64,000 nt of DNA from Streptococcus panodentis (GTDB lineage Bacteria; Bacillota; Bacilli; Lactobacillales; Streptococcaceae), in the NCBI RefSeq assembly GCF_017884005.1, contig NZ_QFAY01000004.1:1-64000 (forward strand), read 5' to 3'. Below, piece by piece: positions 35,966 to 46,915 of the stretch. Position 1 is the first letter of the stretch, and each line of letters opens with the position of its first letter. The notes under the pieces were generated by a model that made no database searches, was not told where the DNA came from, and saw nothing but the letters and a program-made list of their open reading frames with translations. The position numbers were made by a program, and so were the translations under genes.

Positions 35966-37257
35966 TGCAAGATTCAGGTCTGAAAAAAATCAATTATTCG
36001 GCAGTTGGAGAAAGTATCTATCAGGCAGTGCTGCCTAATGGTTTACAGGTATTTTTGCTGCCAAAAAGAGATTTTAATGAAACCTATGGTATTATGACAG
36101 CCCATTTCGGATCGGTAGACACCCGTTTTGTTTCACGTGAAACAAATCAGCTGGTCTCTTATCCGCCAGGAATTGCTCATTTTTTAGAACACAAGCTGTT
36201 TGAAGGTGAAAACGGAGAGGATTTACTGCAGGAATTTACCAAGTTTGGGGCAGAAAGCAATGCTTTTACCAGCTTTACCCGGACCAGCTATCTTTTTTCT
36301 ACGACGGACCATGTTGCTGAGAATTTAAGCTTGCTGCAGAAACTGGTCAGTCAGGCTTATTTCAGGCCAGCATCTGTATTGCGGGAGCAGGGAATCATTG
36401 AGCAGGAAATTGAGATGTATCAGGATGACCCAGATTACCGTCTCTTTTTTGGAGCTTTAAGAAATCTCTATCCTCAGACTCCTTTGGCAGAGGATATTGC
36501 CGGGACCAGAGAGTCTATCAAAGAGATTAGTGCTGAGCAGCTGCAGGAAAATTTTTCGGCTTTCTACCAGCCGTCAAACAGAAGTCTCTTTGTCATCGGG
36601 AATTTTGATCTGGAGGAAACTTTCTCCCAAATCTTGGCAGAGCAGAAACAGCTGAATCCTGCAGCAGGCAGTCTGGTTGAAAAAGCGCCTGTGGAACTGC
36701 ATCCGGTGGTGTCTACCGATACCGACCGCATGGAGGTGGCCAGTCCAAAATTAGCAATCGGCATTCGGGGCCGGGATGTTGTTGATGAGAGGGAACTTTA
36801 TCGTTATAAAATCACTTTAAAACTGCTCTTTGCCATGATGTTCGGCTGGACTTCCAAGCGTTTTCAGGCTCTGTATGAAACCGGAAAGATGGATAATTCT
36901 CTGACCTTGGAAGTAGAAGTGGAGAGGGATTTCCATTTTGTCATGCTGACCATGGATACGCAGGAACCGGTCGGCCTCTCGCATCAGTTTCGCTTGGCCA
37001 TTAAGAATTTCGCCGCTGATCCGGACGTTACGGAAGAGCATCTGGATACCATTAAAAGTGAGATGTTCGGTGATTTTCTGCATGGTTTGAATTCACTTGA
37101 CTATATTGCTACTCAGTATGAGCCGCAGCTGACAGGAGAAAATCTGTTTGATTTGCCTAAGATTTTACAGGACATCAGTTTGAATGATGTTATTAAGCTG
37201 GGCCATCGTTTTATTGACCAGTGTGATATGACAGATTTTACTATTTTTCCAAAATAA
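35965..37257 (+). CDS. M16-family zinc peptidase (YmfH-like), catalytic partner
   Basis: 430 residues with the inverted zinc motif HFLEH at 72-76 and downstream Glu residues (EQEIEMYQDD), so catalytic. It should pair with the preceding protein. Members of this family occur next to rodZ and pgsA across Firmicutes; in some lactic acid bacteria related proteins process peptide pheromones, so a role with the leaderless ComC peptide is conceivable but not shown. It contains a parS site at 36129. Confidence 0.9.
   Translation: MQDSGLKKINYSAVGESIYQAVLPNGLQVFLLPKRDFNETYGIMTAHFGSVDTRFVSRETNQLVSYPPGIAHFLEHKLFEGENGEDLLQEFTKFGAESNAFTSFTRTSYLFSTTDHVAENLSLLQKLVSQAYFRPASVLREQGIIEQEIEMYQDDPDYRLFFGALRNLYPQTPLAEDIAGTRESIKEISAEQLQENFSAFYQPSNRSLFVIGNFDLEETFSQILAEQKQLNPAAGSLVEKAPVELHPVVSTDTDRMEVASPKLAIGIRGRDVVDERELYRYKITLKLLFAMMFGWTSKRFQALYETGKMDNSLTLEVEVERDFHFVMLTMDTQEPVGLSHQFRLAIKNFAADPDVTEEHLDTIKSEMFGDFLHGLNSLDYIATQYEPQLTGENLFDLPKILQDISLNDVIKLGHRFIDQCDMTDFTIFPK
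36129..36144. other. parS site (inside M16 peptidase gene)
   Basis: TGTTTCACGTGAAACA, a perfect match to the canonical ParB-binding palindrome, embedded in codons for VSRET. About 18 kb from oriC. Confidence 0.93.
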
Positions 37258-37317
37258 TTCCAGTATTCTTTTAAAATTTTGTTAAAATAGTGAAGAATAG
37301 AGAGAAGGATTGTAAGT

Positions 37318-38142
37318 ATGAGAAAAAAGTCAATAGGAGAAGTTTTAAAATTAGCCCGGACCAATCAGGGTCTGACCTTGGAAGATTTGTCAAAAAAGAC
37401 GGATATACAGGCAGAGTTGCTGGAGGCCATTGAGCACAATAACTACGATTTGCTGCCCAGTCCTTTCTATGCCCGCTCTTTTCTGCGCAAGTACGCCTGG
37501 GCTGTGGATTTGGACGAGTCCATTATTCTGGAAGCTTATGAAGCTGGTGAAATGATTGTTTATGACGAAGTGGAATTGACGGATGACCAAGCTTTCAGAA
37601 GCCGAAAAAACAAGCGCAAAAGTTCCTTTGTGCCCCTCTTTTATTTCCTCCTGCTTGCTTTATCCATTATTATTTTTGTGTCTTATTATATATGGAAATA
37701 TGTCCAGACGAACGATTTGAATTTCCAGACAGCAGACAGTTACAGTGTGGTTTCTGAATCAAGTGCTGCTGCTTCCGGCAGCCAGAGTTTTTCTGTCTCA
37801 TCCAGTTCTGATGCAGCAGTTTCTTCGGCTGGCAAGCTAGAAGTCAGCGGCGGCGGGGATGCTCTGACTGCCAGCTACAGCGGCGGCGGACAGACTGTCA
37901 AAGTGACTTTCTCTGTCGCTGACACCAGCAGCTGGATCAGCGTCTCTGACTCAGACTTGGCCCAAGGAACGACTCTGTCACCTGAAAATCCAAGTCAGTC
38001 CGTCACTCTGTCAGCCGGCAGCAAGACAACCATCACTTTGGGTTCAGTGGACGGGGTCTCTATTACTGTAGGCGATCAAAAATTGGATACATCAGCTGTA
38101 AGCAGTGACAGTGCTACGATTACTCTCACTGTTCAGCAGTGA
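37318..38142 (+). CDS. rodZ: Cell-shape protein RodZ
   Basis: 274-residue bitopic protein: N-terminal helix-turn-helix (IGEVLKLARTNQGLTLEDLS...YARSFLRKYAWAVDLD), a basic juxtamembrane stretch (RSRKNKRKSS), one transmembrane segment near 103-125, a Ser-rich linker, then an extracellular beta domain (about 180-274). It links elongation machinery to the membrane; in cocci it supports peripheral wall synthesis. It lies directly upstream of pgsA with overlapping reading frames. Confidence 0.92.
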   Translation: MRKKSIGEVLKLARTNQGLTLEDLSKKTDIQAELLEAIEHNNYDLLPSPFYARSFLRKYAWAVDLDESIILEAYEAGEMIVYDEVELTDDQAFRSRKNKRKSSFVPLFYFLLLALSIIIFVSYYIWKYVQTNDLNFQTADSYSVVSESSAAASGSQSFSVSSSSDAAVSSAGKLEVSGGGDALTASYSGGGQTVKVTFSVADTSSWISVSDSDLAQGTTLSPENPSQSVTLSAGSKTTITLGSVDGVSITVGDQKLDTSAVSSDSATITLTVQQ

Positions 38143-38159
38143 TTTATAAAGGAAAAATG

Positions 38160-38699
38160 ATGAAAAAAGAAAATATTCCCAATGCCCTAACCCTTGTACG
38201 GATTGCCTTAATTCCGGTTTTTATTCTCGTCCTGACTTTGGGGCATTCTCTGACTGCCCACCTCATAGCTGCTCTTATTTTTGCTTTTGCCAGTGTCACT
38301 GACTATCTGGATGGGTATCTGGCCCGCAAGTGGCAGGTAGTGACAAATTTTGGCAAATTTGCTGATCCAATGGCTGATAAACTGCTGGTTATGTCGGCTT
38401 TTATCATGCTGATTGAGCTGAAAATGGCTCCTGCCTGGATAGTGGCAGTTATCATCTGCCGGGAATTGGCTGTGACCGGACTGCGCCTTTTGCTGGTAGA
38501 GACCGGCGGTACCGTTCTGGCTGCTGCCATGCCGGGCAAGATCAAGACTTTCACTCAGATGTTTGCCATTATTTTTCTCCTGCTGCATTGGACGCTTTTG
38601 GGTCAGATTCTTTTATACACAGCCTTAATCTTTACCATTTATTCTGGCTATGACTATTTCAAAGGAAGCGCCTATCTCTTTAAAGATACCTTTAAATAA
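38160..38699 (+). CDS. pgsA: CDP-diacylglycerol-glycerol-3-phosphate 3-phosphatidyltransferase
   Basis: Makes phosphatidylglycerophosphate, the first dedicated step to phosphatidylglycerol. 179 residues from ATG 38160 with AAAGGA seven bases upstream (other candidates: ATG 38157, GTG 38139). The CDP-alcohol phosphotransferase motif is complete: DYLDGYLARKW then GKFADPMADK. Several membrane helices. Ends one base before ecfA1, so it is probably cotranscribed with rodZ and the ecf genes. Confidence 0.95.
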   Translation: MKKENIPNALTLVRIALIPVFILVLTLGHSLTAHLIAALIFAFASVTDYLDGYLARKWQVVTNFGKFADPMADKLLVMSAFIMLIELKMAPAWIVAVIICRELAVTGLRLLLVETGGTVLAAAMPGKIKTFTQMFAIIFLLLHWTLLGQILLYTALIFTIYSGYDYFKGSAYLFKDTFK

Positions 38700-38700
38700 C

Positions 38701-39528
38701 ATGGAAAATATTATTGAAGTAAACAAACTCAAATATAAGTATGACCGTGATTCTGAGGATTACATCTTAGACGATCTCACCTTTCAGGTCAAACAAGGGG
38801 AATGGCTGTCTATCGTTGGGCATAACGGCAGCGGCAAATCAACCACTGTCCGCCTGCTTGACGGACTGTTAGAAGCTGAAAGCGGCGAGATTAAAATTGC
38901 CGGAGAACAGCTGACTGCTGAGAATGTCTGGGAGAAACGACGTCATATCGGCATGGTTTTTCAAAATCCTGACAATCAGTTTGTCGGTGCAACTGTGGAA
39001 GATGATGTAGCCTTTGGTTTGGAGAATCAAGGATTAGACTACGCTGTCATGGCTGAACGGGTTCAGGAAGCTCTGGAGCTTGTCGGCATGCAGGATTTTA
39101 AGAACAGAGAGCCGGCCCGGCTGTCTGGCGGACAGAAACAGCGGGTTGCTATTGCCGGGGTTGTGGCTCTGAGACCGGACATTATCATTTTGGATGAAGC
39201 GACCAGCATGCTGGATCCGGAAGGCCGTCTGGAGCTGATTCAAACGGTGAAAACAATCAAGGACAGCAATCGCCTGACTGTGATTTCGATTACCCATGAT
39301 TTGGATGAAATCGCTCTGAGTGACCGCGTGCTGGTCCTGAAAAAAGGCCGGGTGGAGTCCAGTGCTGCTCCCAGAGAGCTTTTCTCACGGCCTGATTTAG
39401 AAGATTTGGGCTTGGATCAGCCTTTTGTCAATCAGGTTAAGTCCGCTTTAAGTCAGTCCGGCTTTGCGCTGCCGGACGGCTATTTAACAGAAAAAGAATT
39501 GCAGGAACAGCTATGGGCATTGCTTTAA
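38701..39528 (+). CDS. ecfA1: ECF transporter ATPase EcfA1
   Basis: 275 residues; one of two ATPases of the energy-coupling factor module that powers several vitamin-binding S components. Walker [10 protein letters not shown] (about 41-49), signature LSGGQKQRV, Walker [13 protein letters not shown]. Start ATG 38701, immediately after pgsA. It overlaps ecfA2 by 16 bases. Confidence 0.95.
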   Translation: MENIIEVNKLKYKYDRDSEDYILDDLTFQVKQGEWLSIVGHNGSGKSTTVRLLDGLLEAESGEIKIAGEQLTAENVWEKRRHIGMVFQNPDNQFVGATVEDDVAFGLENQGLDYAVMAERVQEALELVGMQDFKNREPARLSGGQKQRVAIAGVVALRPDIIILDEATSMLDPEGRLELIQTVKTIKDSNRLTVISITHDLDEIALSDRVLVLKKGRVESSAAPRELFSRPDLEDLGLDQPFVNQVKSALSQSGFALPDGYLTEKELQEQLWALL

Positions 39529-40352
39529 ATCAGGTCAGTTATACTTATCAGGCTGGAACTCCTTTTGAAAGTCCAGCACTTTTTGAAGTTGATTTAGACA
39601 TCAAAGACGGCTCTTACACGGCTCTTATCGGCCATACAGGCAGCGGCAAATCAACCATTCTCCAGCTTTTAAATGGCCTGCTGGTGCCCAGTCAGGGCAG
39701 TGTGCAGATAGATGATGTCACGATTACCGCTAAATCTGTCAACAAGGATATCAAACAGGTCCGCAAAAAAGTTGGCCTGGTTTTCCAGTTTGCTGAAAGC
39801 CAGGTTTTTGATGAGACTGTTTTAAAAGATGTGGCCTTTGGTCCGCAGAATTTTGGTGTTTCTAGGGAAGATGCGGAAGCTTTGGCGCGTGAGAAGCTGA
39901 AATTGGTCGGTATTTCTGAAGATTTATTTGAGCGCAGCCCTTTTGAGCTGTCCGGCGGTCAGATGCGGCGGGTTGCCATTGCAGGGATATTGGCTATGGA
40001 GCCGAATATATTGGTGCTGGACGAGCCGACGGCGGGGCTGGATCCTGCTGGACGCAAAGAACTGATGGCCATTTTTAGAGAACTGCACCGGTCAGGCATG
40101 ACCATTGTGTTGGTGACTCATCTGATGGATGATGTGGCCAATTTTGCAGATACGGTCTATGTTCTGGATAAGGGACGGCTTGTCAAAAGCGGCTCTCCTG
40201 CTCAGGTTTTTCAGGATGTGGATTTTATGGAGGAGATTCAGCTGGGAGTTCCTAAGATTACCAAATTCGCCCAAGAATTGGCCAATAAAGGGATGAGTTT
40301 CCCTCATTACCCCATTACCATTGAAGAATTCAAGGAGATGCTGTATGGATAA
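39513..40352 (+). CDS. ecfA2: ECF transporter ATPase EcfA2
   Basis: 279 residues with Walker [10 protein letters not shown], signature LSGGQMRRV, Walker [13 protein letters not shown]. Pairs with EcfA1 and EcfT. The start lies within the end of ecfA1, and the stop overlaps ecfT by eight bases, so all three are translationally coupled. No S component is encoded beside the module, which is the usual shared (group II) arrangement. Confidence 0.95.
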   Translation: MGIALNQVSYTYQAGTPFESPALFEVDLDIKDGSYTALIGHTGSGKSTILQLLNGLLVPSQGSVQIDDVTITAKSVNKDIKQVRKKVGLVFQFAESQVFDETVLKDVAFGPQNFGVSREDAEALAREKLKLVGISEDLFERSPFELSGGQMRRVAIAGILAMEPNILVLDEPTAGLDPAGRKELMAIFRELHRSGMTIVLVTHLMDDVANFADTVYVLDKGRLVKSGSPAQVFQDVDFMEEIQLGVPKITKFAQELANKGMSFPHYPITIEEFKEMLYG

Positions 40353-41142
40353 ACTGATTTTAGGCCGTTATATTCCGGGAAATTCGCTGATTCATCGGTT
40401 GGATCCCCGAAGCAAGCTGGTGGCCTTGTTTTTCTTTATTCTGCTCATTTTCTGGGCCAATAATCTGCTGACCAATCTGCTTCTTTTTGTTTTTGTCTTC
40501 AGTTTGCTGTTTCTGTCTAAGGTTCCCTTGAGTTTTTTCCTCAAGGGTATTCAGTCCATGATTTTTATCATTGCCTTTACGACCTTGTTTCAGCTCTTTC
40601 TGACTTCAGGCGGAAAAACCCTCTTCCAGTGGGGGTGGATCAGCATTACAGAAGCCGGCCTGGCTCAGGCTGGTATTATCTTCAGCCGCTTTGTTCTGAT
40701 TATCTGTTTCTCAACTCTCTTGACCCTGACAACAACGCCTTTGAGTCTGTCTGATGCTGTTGAGTCCTTATTAAAGCCTTTGACAGTCTTCAAGGTTCCG
40801 GTGCATGAAATCGGCCTGATGCTGTCGATGAGTCTGCGGTTTGTTCCGACTTTGATGGATGATACGACTAGGATTATGAACGCTCAGCGGGCGCGCGGTG
40901 TTGATTTTGGGGAAGGAAGTATTCTGCAGAAGGTGAAATCTATTATTCCTATCCTCATTCCTCTTTTTGCTTCCAGTTTTAAACGCGCAGATGCCTTGGC
41001 TATCGCTATGGAGGCGCGCGGTTATAATGGTGGGGAGGGCAGAAGCCGCTATCGGCAGCTGTCTTGGAAAATGATAGATAATCTTGCTCTTTTAACTTTG
41101 CTTATTTTAGGAATTTTGCTTTATTTCCTAAAAAATAATTAG
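40345..41142 (+). CDS. ecfT: ECF transporter transmembrane component EcfT
   Basis: 265 residues from ATG 40345 ([20 protein letters not shown]), preceded by AAGGAG. Several transmembrane helices between 25 and 120 and one at the C-terminus; two ARG-type coupling motifs are visible ([13 protein letters not shown] and [10 protein letters not shown]) that dock on the ATPases. Confidence 0.95.
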   Translation: MDKLILGRYIPGNSLIHRLDPRSKLVALFFFILLIFWANNLLTNLLLFVFVFSLLFLSKVPLSFFLKGIQSMIFIIAFTTLFQLFLTSGGKTLFQWGWISITEAGLAQAGIIFSRFVLIICFSTLLTLTTTPLSLSDAVESLLKPLTVFKVPVHEIGLMLSMSLRFVPTLMDDTTRIMNAQRARGVDFGEGSILQKVKSIIPILIPLFASSFKRADALAIAMEARGYNGGEGRSRYRQLSWKMIDNLALLTLLILGILLYFLKNN

Positions 41143-41280
41143 GAAAAAGATGTTTTTAAAGAATAGTATAAGTTAAGATTCCCTCCTTTTATGTGTTAAA
41201 AAATATATTTAGTAGAAAATGCCCCTAAAATACGTTTTTTGTGTTTAAATTCAATCTTATTGTAATCTTTGTCTTTGCAT

Positions 41281-41321
41281 TGTAATGATTTGGTAATAAA
41301 TTATCTGTAAGATAGTATTAT
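41281..41321 (+). promoter_or_regulatory. Promoter of first LysM gene with candidate VicR/WalR box
   Basis: TGTAAT-gattt-GGTAAT (41281-41297) fits the WalR/VicR direct repeat TGTWAH-N5-TGTWAH with one mismatch. TATTAT (41316-41321) is the -10. VicR control of LysM wall hydrolases is known in streptococci, so this is plausible but untested. Confidence 0.5.
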
Positions 41322-41345
41322 CACCGAAAGGAGAAAGATTTTTTA

Positions 41346-41945
41346 ATGAACAAAAAAACAACAAAATGGACTTTAACAGGGGCAGTTGCTGCAACAGCTT
41401 TATTTGCCACAGGCGCGGTTGTCAATGCAGAGACCTACACTGTTAAGGAAGGTGATACTTTATCAGCTATCGCTAATGAAAAAGATACGACTCTTGAAAA
41501 ATTAGTAGAAATCAACAAGATTGCTGATCCAAATATTATTCGTGTTGGACAAATCTTAGAACTCGGAAATGGTGCACAGGCGACTCAAACAGCCGTAGAA
41601 TCTGCCACCACTGCTGCAACTCCAAGTACAAATTATGCAGCACCGGCCGCAGATCCTTCAGCCGCAGCTTCTTCAGGAGTCGTACTCAGCAACGGAAATA
41701 CTGCAGGAGCGACCGGTTCCTACGCAGCATCACGTATGGCAGAATTGACCGGTGTGCCAGCCTCAACTTGGGAAGCCATTATTGCTCGTGAATCCAATGG
41801 ACAGGTTGATGCTTACAACGCTTCAGGTGCCAGCGGCCTTTTCCAAACGATGCCAGGCTGGGGATCAACTGCCACAGTTGACGATCAAATTCAGTCAGCT
41901 TACAGTGCCTACAATGCTCAAGGACTTTCAGCTTGGGGCTACTAA
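41346..41945 (+). CDS. Secreted LysM protein with lysozyme/SLT-like C-terminal domain
   Basis: 199 residues. Signal peptide (about 1-27, [19 protein letters not shown]), one LysM peptidoglycan-binding domain ([20 protein letters not shown]...RVGQILEL, about 30-74), an Ala/Thr/Ser-rich linker, then a short transglycosylase-like domain with ESNG and [13 protein letters not shown]. Predicted peptidoglycan hydrolase or wall protein in the septal/peripheral wall. It resembles the second LysM gene at 44745 in plan but not closely in its C-terminal domain. Confidence 0.88.
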   Translation: MNKKTTKWTLTGAVAATALFATGAVVNAETYTVKEGDTLSAIANEKDTTLEKLVEINKIADPNIIRVGQILELGNGAQATQTAVESATTAATPSTNYAAPAADPSAAASSGVVLSNGNTAGATGSYAASRMAELTGVPASTWEAIIARESNGQVDAYNASGASGLFQTMPGWGSTATVDDQIQSAYSAYNAQGLSAWGY

Positions 41946-41950
41946 GATAA

Positions 41951-41983
41951 AAAAGAGGAACTGCCGCAGAGCAGTTCCTTTTA
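41951..41983 (+). terminator. Terminator after first LysM gene
   Basis: Stem GAGGAACTGC/GCAGTTCCTT with loop CGCAGA, then TTTT. It may also serve the convergent HAD gene. Confidence 0.8.
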
Positions 41984-42007
41984 TGTGTACGGGAGTCTGA
42001 CATACTG

Positions 42008-42649
42008 TCATGTTTGGACCAGAATTGATAGAAGCTCTTGAGGACTGTCAACCAGCTTGTCCGCACCATACTCAATGAGTTCTGTCTGACTGCCAAAGCC
42101 CCATAGGACCCCCACCGTTGAGAGATCAACTTCCTTGCCGCCGATGATGTCAAATTTTGTGTCACCGACAATGACCGCCTCTTCAGGCGCAGCTTTGATT
42201 GTTTTCAGTGCTCGGCGCAGAACATCTGCTTTGTGGAATGAATCAGGCAGAGCGCCAAATATCTGCTCAAACTGCCGGTCGATACCGAGATTGGAGAGCA
42301 AGTCATGAGCAGTTGGTTCATTTTTACTGGTTGTTACAAAAATTTGGCAGCCAGCTTCGTTTAAGCGGCTCAGCAATTCTGGAATTCCCTCATAAAGGCG
42401 GACGCCATAGATTCCTTTTTCTTTGTAAAAGCTGCGGTAATGATGAATGGCTGCGGCTACTTGGTCAGCTTTAAGAACAGAAGCAAAGCTGACTTCCAAA
42501 GGAGGACCCATAAAACTTCTCAAAATCTTGTCATCTGGTGTTTCCTGATTAAGCTTTTTAAAGGCGTAATGAAAAGATTCCTTGATTCCCTGTGAACTGT
42601 CAACCAGTGTACCATCAAGATCAAAAAAAATGTATTTGAAATGCACCAT
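42008..42649 (-). CDS. HAD-superfamily phosphatase (Gph-like)
   Basis: 213 residues, HAD subfamily IA: motif I FFDLDGTLVDSS (nucleophile Asp), cap domain, motif II VTTSKN, and motif IV VGDTKFDIIGG. Related to phosphoglycolate phosphatases and 5'-nucleotidases; the substrate is unknown. It follows the serine dehydratase genes on the same strand after 51 bases. Confidence 0.85.
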   Translation of the reverse strand: MVHFKYIFFDLDGTLVDSSQGIKESFHYAFKKLNQETPDDKILRSFMGPPLEVSFASVLKADQVAAAIHHYRSFYKEKGIYGVRLYEGIPELLSRLNEAGCQIFVTTSKNEPTAHDLLSNLGIDRQFEQIFGALPDSFHKADVLRRALKTIKAAPEEAVIVGDTKFDIIGGKEVDLSTVGVLWGFGSQTELIEYGADKLVDSPQELLSILVQT

Positions 42650-42700
42650 GCTTTCTCCTTGTTTACTATGCTGTAAATCTTCTTGACAAATCTGTCAACC

Positions 42701-43573
42701 TTATTCGCCGAAAATTTCTTTTGACAAACGCCGTCCTGTCGGCGTAGTTGCCAGTCCTCCTTCAGCTGTTTCACGAAAGGCGGTTGGCAGACTTGACCCG
42801 ACTTGGTACATAGCGTCAACGACTTCGTCAACGGGAATTTTTGATTCGATTCCTGCCAATGCCATATCTGCAGCCACAAAAGCATAACTGGCCCCCATAG
42901 CATTGCGCTTGACACAGGGAACTTCGACCAAACCGGCAACTGGGTCGCAAATCAGCCCCAGCATGTTTTTAATAACAAAACAGATGGCCTGGCTGGCTTG
43001 GTAAGGACTGCCTCCGGCGGCCAGCACTAAGGCTGCTGCGCTCATGGCAGAAGCTGAACCGACTTCAGCCTGACAGCCGCCTTCTGCTCCCGAAATGGAA
43101 GCGTTGTTGGCGATGACGAGTCCAAAGGCTCCGGCGGATAGTAAGAAATCGAGCTGTTGACTCTCATCCAGATCTAACTTTTCAATGGCTGAGGTGAGGA
43201 CAGCTGGCAGACAGCCGGCACTTCCTGCGGTAGGGGTGGCACAGACCAGCCCCATTTTAGCATTATGCTCATTGACGGCAATGGCGTTTTTAGCAGCAGT
43301 CAGAATGGTATAGTCTGACAGCGATTTTCCTGATTGGATATAGCGATGCAATTTAGCAGCGTCGCCACCGGTCAGTCCGCTGCGCGATTTACTTTCATCC
43401 AGGCCGAGTAGGACGGAGGCTTTCATGACTTCCAGATTTCGCGTCATCAGTCTCAGAACTTCGTCTCTTTCTCTGCCGGTCAGCTCATATTCAGTAGCAA
43501 TCATCAGCTCGGCAACATTGCCCTGAAAATCTAAATCGGCCTGTTCTACTAATTCTTTGATGGAATAAAACAT
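42701..43573 (-). CDS. sdaAA: L-serine dehydratase, alpha subunit
   Basis: 290 residues. Catalytic [4Fe-4S] subunit that deaminates L-serine to pyruvate and ammonia. Conserved cysteines appear in LVCATPTAGSAGCLPA, GGCQAEVGSASAMSA and CDPVAGLVEVPC. It works with the beta subunit encoded 11 bases upstream. Full length. Confidence 0.95.
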   Translation of the reverse strand: MFYSIKELVEQADLDFQGNVAELMIATEYELTGRERDEVLRLMTRNLEVMKASVLLGLDESKSRSGLTGGDAAKLHRYIQSGKSLSDYTILTAAKNAIAVNEHNAKMGLVCATPTAGSAGCLPAVLTSAIEKLDLDESQQLDFLLSAGAFGLVIANNASISGAEGGCQAEVGSASAMSAAALVLAAGGSPYQASQAICFVIKNMLGLICDPVAGLVEVPCVKRNAMGASYAFVAADMALAGIESKIPVDEVVDAMYQVGSSLPTAFRETAEGGLATTPTGRRLSKEIFGE

Positions 43574-43584
43574 ATGCGCTCCTC

Positions 43585-44256
43585 TTATTTAAAGAAATTG
43601 ACATTATGCAGGTGTGGAATGTTTTGAATTTCTTTGATAGCCTCTTCGCAGTTGCGGCTGTCAACCTCAATAATCATAATAGCTTTTTCCCCTGCTTGTT
43701 CCCGAGTGACATTCATCTGAGCGATGTTAATATCGTAGCGGGAAAGGGCCTCGGTCACATGGGCAATCATTCCCGGTACATCCTGATGGACAATGATAAT
43801 AGTGGGCGTATTCATGCTGAGAGAAACAGAAAAGCCGTTAAGCTCGGTTACTTGGATATTGCCTCCGCCGATAGAAACTCCAGTTACACTGATGGTTTTG
43901 CGGTCATTTTTGACGGTAATCTTGGTTGTATTCGGATGTGGGGCATTGCTGTCTTTTTGAATGGTCCAGACAATCTTGATACCGCGCTTGTGGGCAATTT
44001 CCAGACTATTGGGGATATCAGGGTCGTCTGTATCCATACCCAGAATGCCGGCCACCAGTGCTAAGTCAGTCCCATGTCCCCGGTAAGTCTTGGCGAAAGA
44101 ATTAAACAGCTGAAATTCAACTTCAGTCGGCTCATCATTAAAAATGGAGGAAACAATTTTCCCAATACGAACAGCACCGGCTGTGTGACTGCTTGACGGT
44201 CCAATCATCACTGGTCCGATAATGTCAAAAACGGATTGAAATCTTAATGAACTCAT
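43585..44256 (-). CDS. sdaAB: L-serine dehydratase, beta subunit
   Basis: 223 residues: N-terminal serine dehydratase beta domain (FDIIGPVMIGPSSSHTAGAV) and a C-terminal ACT domain (TIIIVHQDVPGMIAHVTEAL) that may sense serine. Start ATG 44256. First gene of a short minus-strand operon with sdaAA and possibly the HAD gene. Confidence 0.95.
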   Translation of the reverse strand: MSSLRFQSVFDIIGPVMIGPSSSHTAGAVRIGKIVSSIFNDEPTEVEFQLFNSFAKTYRGHGTDLALVAGILGMDTDDPDIPNSLEIAHKRGIKIVWTIQKDSNAPHPNTTKITVKNDRKTISVTGVSIGGGNIQVTELNGFSVSLSMNTPTIIIVHQDVPGMIAHVTEALSRYDINIAQMNVTREQAGEKAIMIIEVDSRNCEEAIKEIQNIPHLHNVNFFK

Positions 44257-44744
44257 AGCAACTCCTTCATCTTATCTTCTTAGTTTATTATAACAAAGTT
44301 AAGGGCTTTCTGCTGATTTTTAAGTTAGAAAAAGTATGATATGGGAAGCACAAGGGTTAAAGCTTTTTTGATTAGACTTATTCGGAAACCGTATGTTGAG
44401 TCAGTTGGCCTTAAGCGGCCGGCCTATAAGCAACTAAGTCCGCCCTATCATTGCTAAAGGAAAAGACCGAGGGTCTTTCCTTTGCCTCCTAAGTTTAGAA
44501 AAGCTAAATTTAGCTTGACCACAGCTGCTGCTGCTTCTGTATCATCGCTTTCAAGAGAACATCACATGTTTTAGACAATCAAGCTGTTCTTTGCCTCATT
44601 TACTTAAAGCAGGCTTAAAACAAGTAAATACATGTCCTTCTTATTCTCTCCTACACACTGCTGTAATGTATTTAACCCAAGCAATAAAAATCTGTAATGA
44701 TGAAAGCTTAAGATAGAAACATCACAGAAAAGGAGAATTCAATC
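44257..44744. repeat. Gene-free stretch with family D repeat, copy 1; promoter of second LysM gene
   Basis: Contains GTTGGCCTTAAGCGGCCGGCC (about 44404-44424), a motif shared with 53504-53523, plus AT-rich DNA. Near the gene, TGTAAT occurs at 44662 and 44693 as partial VicR-like half-sites, and TAAGAT at 44708 may be the -10. AAAGGAG (44729) is the RBS. No other gene is supported. Confidence 0.5.
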
Positions 44745-45302
44745 ATGAATGCACATTTAAAAAAGAAGAAACTGATAAAGGGCGGGCTGTTTAGTTTGGC
44801 AGCTGGCGCGGCCTTTCTGCTGCCGAATGCTGTCAGTGCAGACAGCTACACTGTAAAGTCCGGTGATACTCTTTCGGCTATTGCCAGCAGTCACCATACG
44901 ACTGTTGATGCTATTGCTGCTAAGAATAAACTCAGCGATATCAATTTGATTGCAGTTGGGCAGGTCTTGGAGCTTGACTCGGCTGAAACAGCAGCAGCCC
45001 CTGCAGCAGAAACTCCGACAGCAACAGCGGCCTCTGAGATGGGAAGCAGTGCAGCAGATGCGAGTTCTGGTTTGAATGCCCAAGATGCCGAAGCCAAAGA
45101 ATGGATTGCCCAAAAGGAATCCGGCGGAAGCTATACAGCACAGAATGGTCAATACTATGGGCGTTATCAGCTGACGATTACTTATTTGAACGGTGATTTA
45201 TCTGAAGCAAATCAAGAAAAGGCAGCAAATGAATATGTGGTCAATCGTTATGGATCATGGACTGCTGCCAAGGATTTCTGGCTGGCAAACGGCTGGTATT
45301 AA
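44745..45302 (+). CDS. Secreted LysM protein with transglycosylase-like C-terminus
   Basis: 185 residues: signal peptide ending near SADS (GGLFSLAAGAAFLLPNAVSA), LysM domain ([20 protein letters not shown]...AVGQVLEL, about 33-78), an Ala-rich linker, and a C-terminal domain with WIAQKESGGSY, YGRYQL and RYGSWTAAKDFWLANGWY, typical of streptococcal aggregation-promoting or resuscitation-type LysM proteins. Likely a peptidoglycan hydrolase; the Glu in KESGG is the probable catalytic residue. Confidence 0.88.
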   Translation: MNAHLKKKKLIKGGLFSLAAGAAFLLPNAVSADSYTVKSGDTLSAIASSHHTTVDAIAAKNKLSDINLIAVGQVLELDSAETAAAPAAETPTATAASEMGSSAADASSGLNAQDAEAKEWIAQKESGGSYTAQNGQYYGRYQLTITYLNGDLSEANQEKAANEYVVNRYGSWTAAKDFWLANGWY

Positions 45303-45317
45303 AGAAAAGGAGGCGGT

Positions 45318-45357
45318 GGGACAGAACTAAATTTTTAAAAATTTAGTTCGTCGTCCC
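45318..45357. terminator. Long palindrome after second LysM gene
   Basis: Perfect 22-bp palindrome centred at TTTTTAAAAA (ACTAAATT.../...AATTTAGT), flanked by GGGAC (45318) and GTCCC (45353). It forms a strong hairpin and is the likely transcript end; a streptococcal repeat phrase GGCGGTGGGAC opens it. Confidence 0.65.
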
Positions 45358-45681
45358 AGCCCCGCGAGGATGATTAGGAGCTTTTTGGAGTCTAAAAGAC
45401 GAACAAAAAGTCCAATCAGCTACCGCGCCAAAAGTTTTTTACCAAAACAAAGCGAGACTGAAAGACTTTTGTCTCAGCCTCTTTTTGTTTGACAGTCCTG
45501 TAAATTATATTGACAGTTGATTGAGGGCAGCGACCTCTGCCAAAGAAAGACTGCTGCAGTTTTTATCTTTTAAATCCATACATTGTCAGCTTCGATTTGA
45601 TAGCGGGGCAGTTTCTTGCGTCTGACTGCCTGCTTTGATTTCAATTTTCATTGAGTAGGACAGGGGCTGGATTGTCTTTGT
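45358..45681. repeat. Family A repeat, copy 4, and unassigned spacer
   Basis: CTAAAAGACGAACAAA near 45391 matches the very start of the window; the core (CAATCAGCTACCGCGCCAAA) spans 45413-45470 and ends GTCTCAGCCTC. The following 190 bases before the mnmA promoter show TTTTCATTGAGTA repeat debris and no gene. Confidence 0.65.
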
Positions 45682-46914
<1,233 letters not shown>

Positions 46915-46915
46915 A

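Noticed and set aside
45500..45521. Possible further ComE site (ACAGTCCTG-N12-ACAGTTGAT)
   Set aside because: Three mismatches to the consensus and no -10 at the required distance near 45553.
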